Shown piece after piece: positions 5,332 through 5,860 of a stretch of 5,860 nucleotides of DNA. Every line of letters begins with the position of its first letter. Position 1 is the first letter of the stretch. The DNA comes from JACRLW01 sp050181465 (GTDB taxonomy: Bacteria; Planctomycetota; UBA1135; UBA2386), in the NCBI GenBank assembly GCA_050181465.1, contig JBFXDD010000095.1, positions 1 through 5,860 on the forward strand, in the 5' to 3' direction. Below the pieces are notes generated by a model, which saw nothing but the letters and a program-made list of their open reading frames with translations, ran no database searches and had not been told where the DNA came from. The translations under genes were made by a program, and so were the position numbers.

Positions 5332-5694
5332 ATGGCAAGATTCACGAGACCAGCGGGAGGAACCGCAGTTCTGTCCGGCGAAACCGTCGCGGCTCTCACG
5401 ATGCGGCACGCCGAAAAGACGGGCGAGCCAACGGAAACGCTCGTCCACTTCGACGATGGCGGCACGACGTCTGTCGTGGGCGCGATCGAGACCGTCGCTC
5501 GCGACTTGGGCGGGCAGTTCACGCGGTTCCACCTGCACGCCGAGGACCGGCGCTTCGCCGAAGCGGCGCACCTTCCGACCGACGGCAACGTCCGCCCGAT
5601 CCTCGTGGCGAACAGCGCGACTCGCTACGCGATCACCGAGCCGGGCAAGCAACGGCTCGCCGTCGAGCGCTTCTCGTGCGTCGTCTGCGCGTGA
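5332..5694 (+). CDS. Hypothetical protein with a C-terminal CxxC
   Basis: I do not recognise this 120-residue protein. The first 20 residues are mixed (MARFTRPAGGTAVLSGETVA). Residues about 20-62 suggest alternating helix and strand (LTMRHAEKTGE, TETLVHFDDGGTTSVVGAIETVARDLG). Residues 62-110 hold FTRFHLHAEDRRFAEAAHL and RPILVANSATRYAITEPGKQRLAVERF. The chain ends in SCVVCA, giving a CxxC one residue from the C-terminus. These are its only two cysteines, and the pair could bind metal (with H70/H72, if folded nearby) or form a disulfide. There is no signal peptide or membrane segment. The ATG has no clear Shine-Dalgarno sequence, which is not unusual in planctomycetes. It is separated from the replication operon by 118 bp with its own dyad and so may be a separate transcription unit. 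GC-rich third positions support a real gene. Confidence 0.65.
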   Translation: MARFTRPAGGTAVLSGETVAALTMRHAEKTGEPTETLVHFDDGGTTSVVGAIETVARDLGGQFTRFHLHAEDRRFAEAAHLPTDGNVRPILVANSATRYAITEPGKQRLAVERFSCVVCA

Positions 5695-5729
5695 CCCTCA
5701 GCCCTCAACACAAGACTAGTTCCAGCACC

Positions 5730-5860
5730 ATGACAACCCGACAAAAAAGCCCGCTCTTGCGCTACATGCCGGCCGCCGGGAAGCGCCTCGAGGGCTTCAT
5801 CGAGCGGTTACCTGCGATGCTCGACGCCGTCGACAAGATCGGCGGGAACGCCGGGTTCAC
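5730..5860 (+). CDS. Partial hypothetical protein, 5' end only
   Basis: An open frame starts at ATG 5730 and reaches the window end without a stop, giving 43 complete codons. It begins MTTRQKSPLLRYMPAAGKRL and continues with EGFIERLPAMLDAVDKIGG, a basic N-terminus followed by a probable amphipathic helix. Codons after the first ten have the GC-rich third positions of the neighbouring genes, which supports coding. An alternative ATG is at 5766. The 35-bp gap before it shows no clear ribosome binding site or terminator. Too little is present to assign a family. Confidence 0.55.
   Translation, partial: MTTRQKSPLLRYMPAAGKRLEGFIERLPAMLDAVDKIGGNAGF

Noticed and set aside
5695..5729. Terminator between the gene ending at 5694 and the partial gene at 5730
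   Set aside because: No inverted repeat and no T tract are present in the 35-bp gap.
1..5860. CRISPR array, transposon ends or insertion sequence
   Set aside because: No regularly spaced 20-40 bp repeats, no transposase and no terminal inverted repeats were seen on either strand. The only short-period repeats are the hexamers near 4700-4811.

Overview
The window looks like the tRNA-proximal end of an integrated mobile element in a GC-rich bacterium, most likely a planctomycete. It opens with a tRNA-Pro(UGG) gene. A tyrosine integrase starts about 110 bp downstream on the same strand. Two proteins point to Planctomycetota. The integrase N-terminus (SGA..TYSLFSGVFLSFGP..ASRARYAAALLAW) follows a form I know from planctomycete integrases, and the 98-residue protein at 2177-2473 resembles the planctomycete-rich DUF1580 family. 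This assignment is from memory of these families, not from a search.

Layout, all genes on the + strand: tRNA-Pro (54-127); a 110-bp leader with an 18-bp perfect palindrome (203-220); integrase (238-1497); a winged-helix protein of unknown role overlapping the integrase stop by 4 bp (1494-2093); an intergenic gap with a perfect 11-bp inverted repeat built from two near-identical TGCTAGCA palindromes (2119-2145); a small DUF1580/excisionase-like DNA-binding protein (2177-2473); a large primase-polymerase/RecA-fold ATPase replication protein read from a TTG overlapping the previous stop (2470-4905); a small unknown protein coupled to it (4902-5213); a 118-bp gap with a dyad and a weak promoter candidate; a second unknown small protein (5332-5694); and the first 43 codons of another gene that runs off the end (5730-5860).

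The element can probably insert at the tRNA, control excision, and start its own DNA replication. This gene order (integrase, small regulators, primase-helicase, small ORFs) recalls phage satellites/PICI-like islands and integrative plasmids. No capsid, packaging, conjugation, defence or resistance gene is visible here, so the type of element stays open.

The most striking signal is not a gene. The last ~110 codons of the replication gene encode a disordered, low-complexity tail, and its DNA is packed with GTTCCG/CGGAAC hexamers in both orientations and all three reading frames. Many of these form a 77-bp interrupted palindrome around a CCCCC-TTTA-GGGGG hairpin (4744-4820). I read this as a candidate replication origin embedded in the gene for its own initiator, comparable in concept to the iterons inside the phage lambda O gene.
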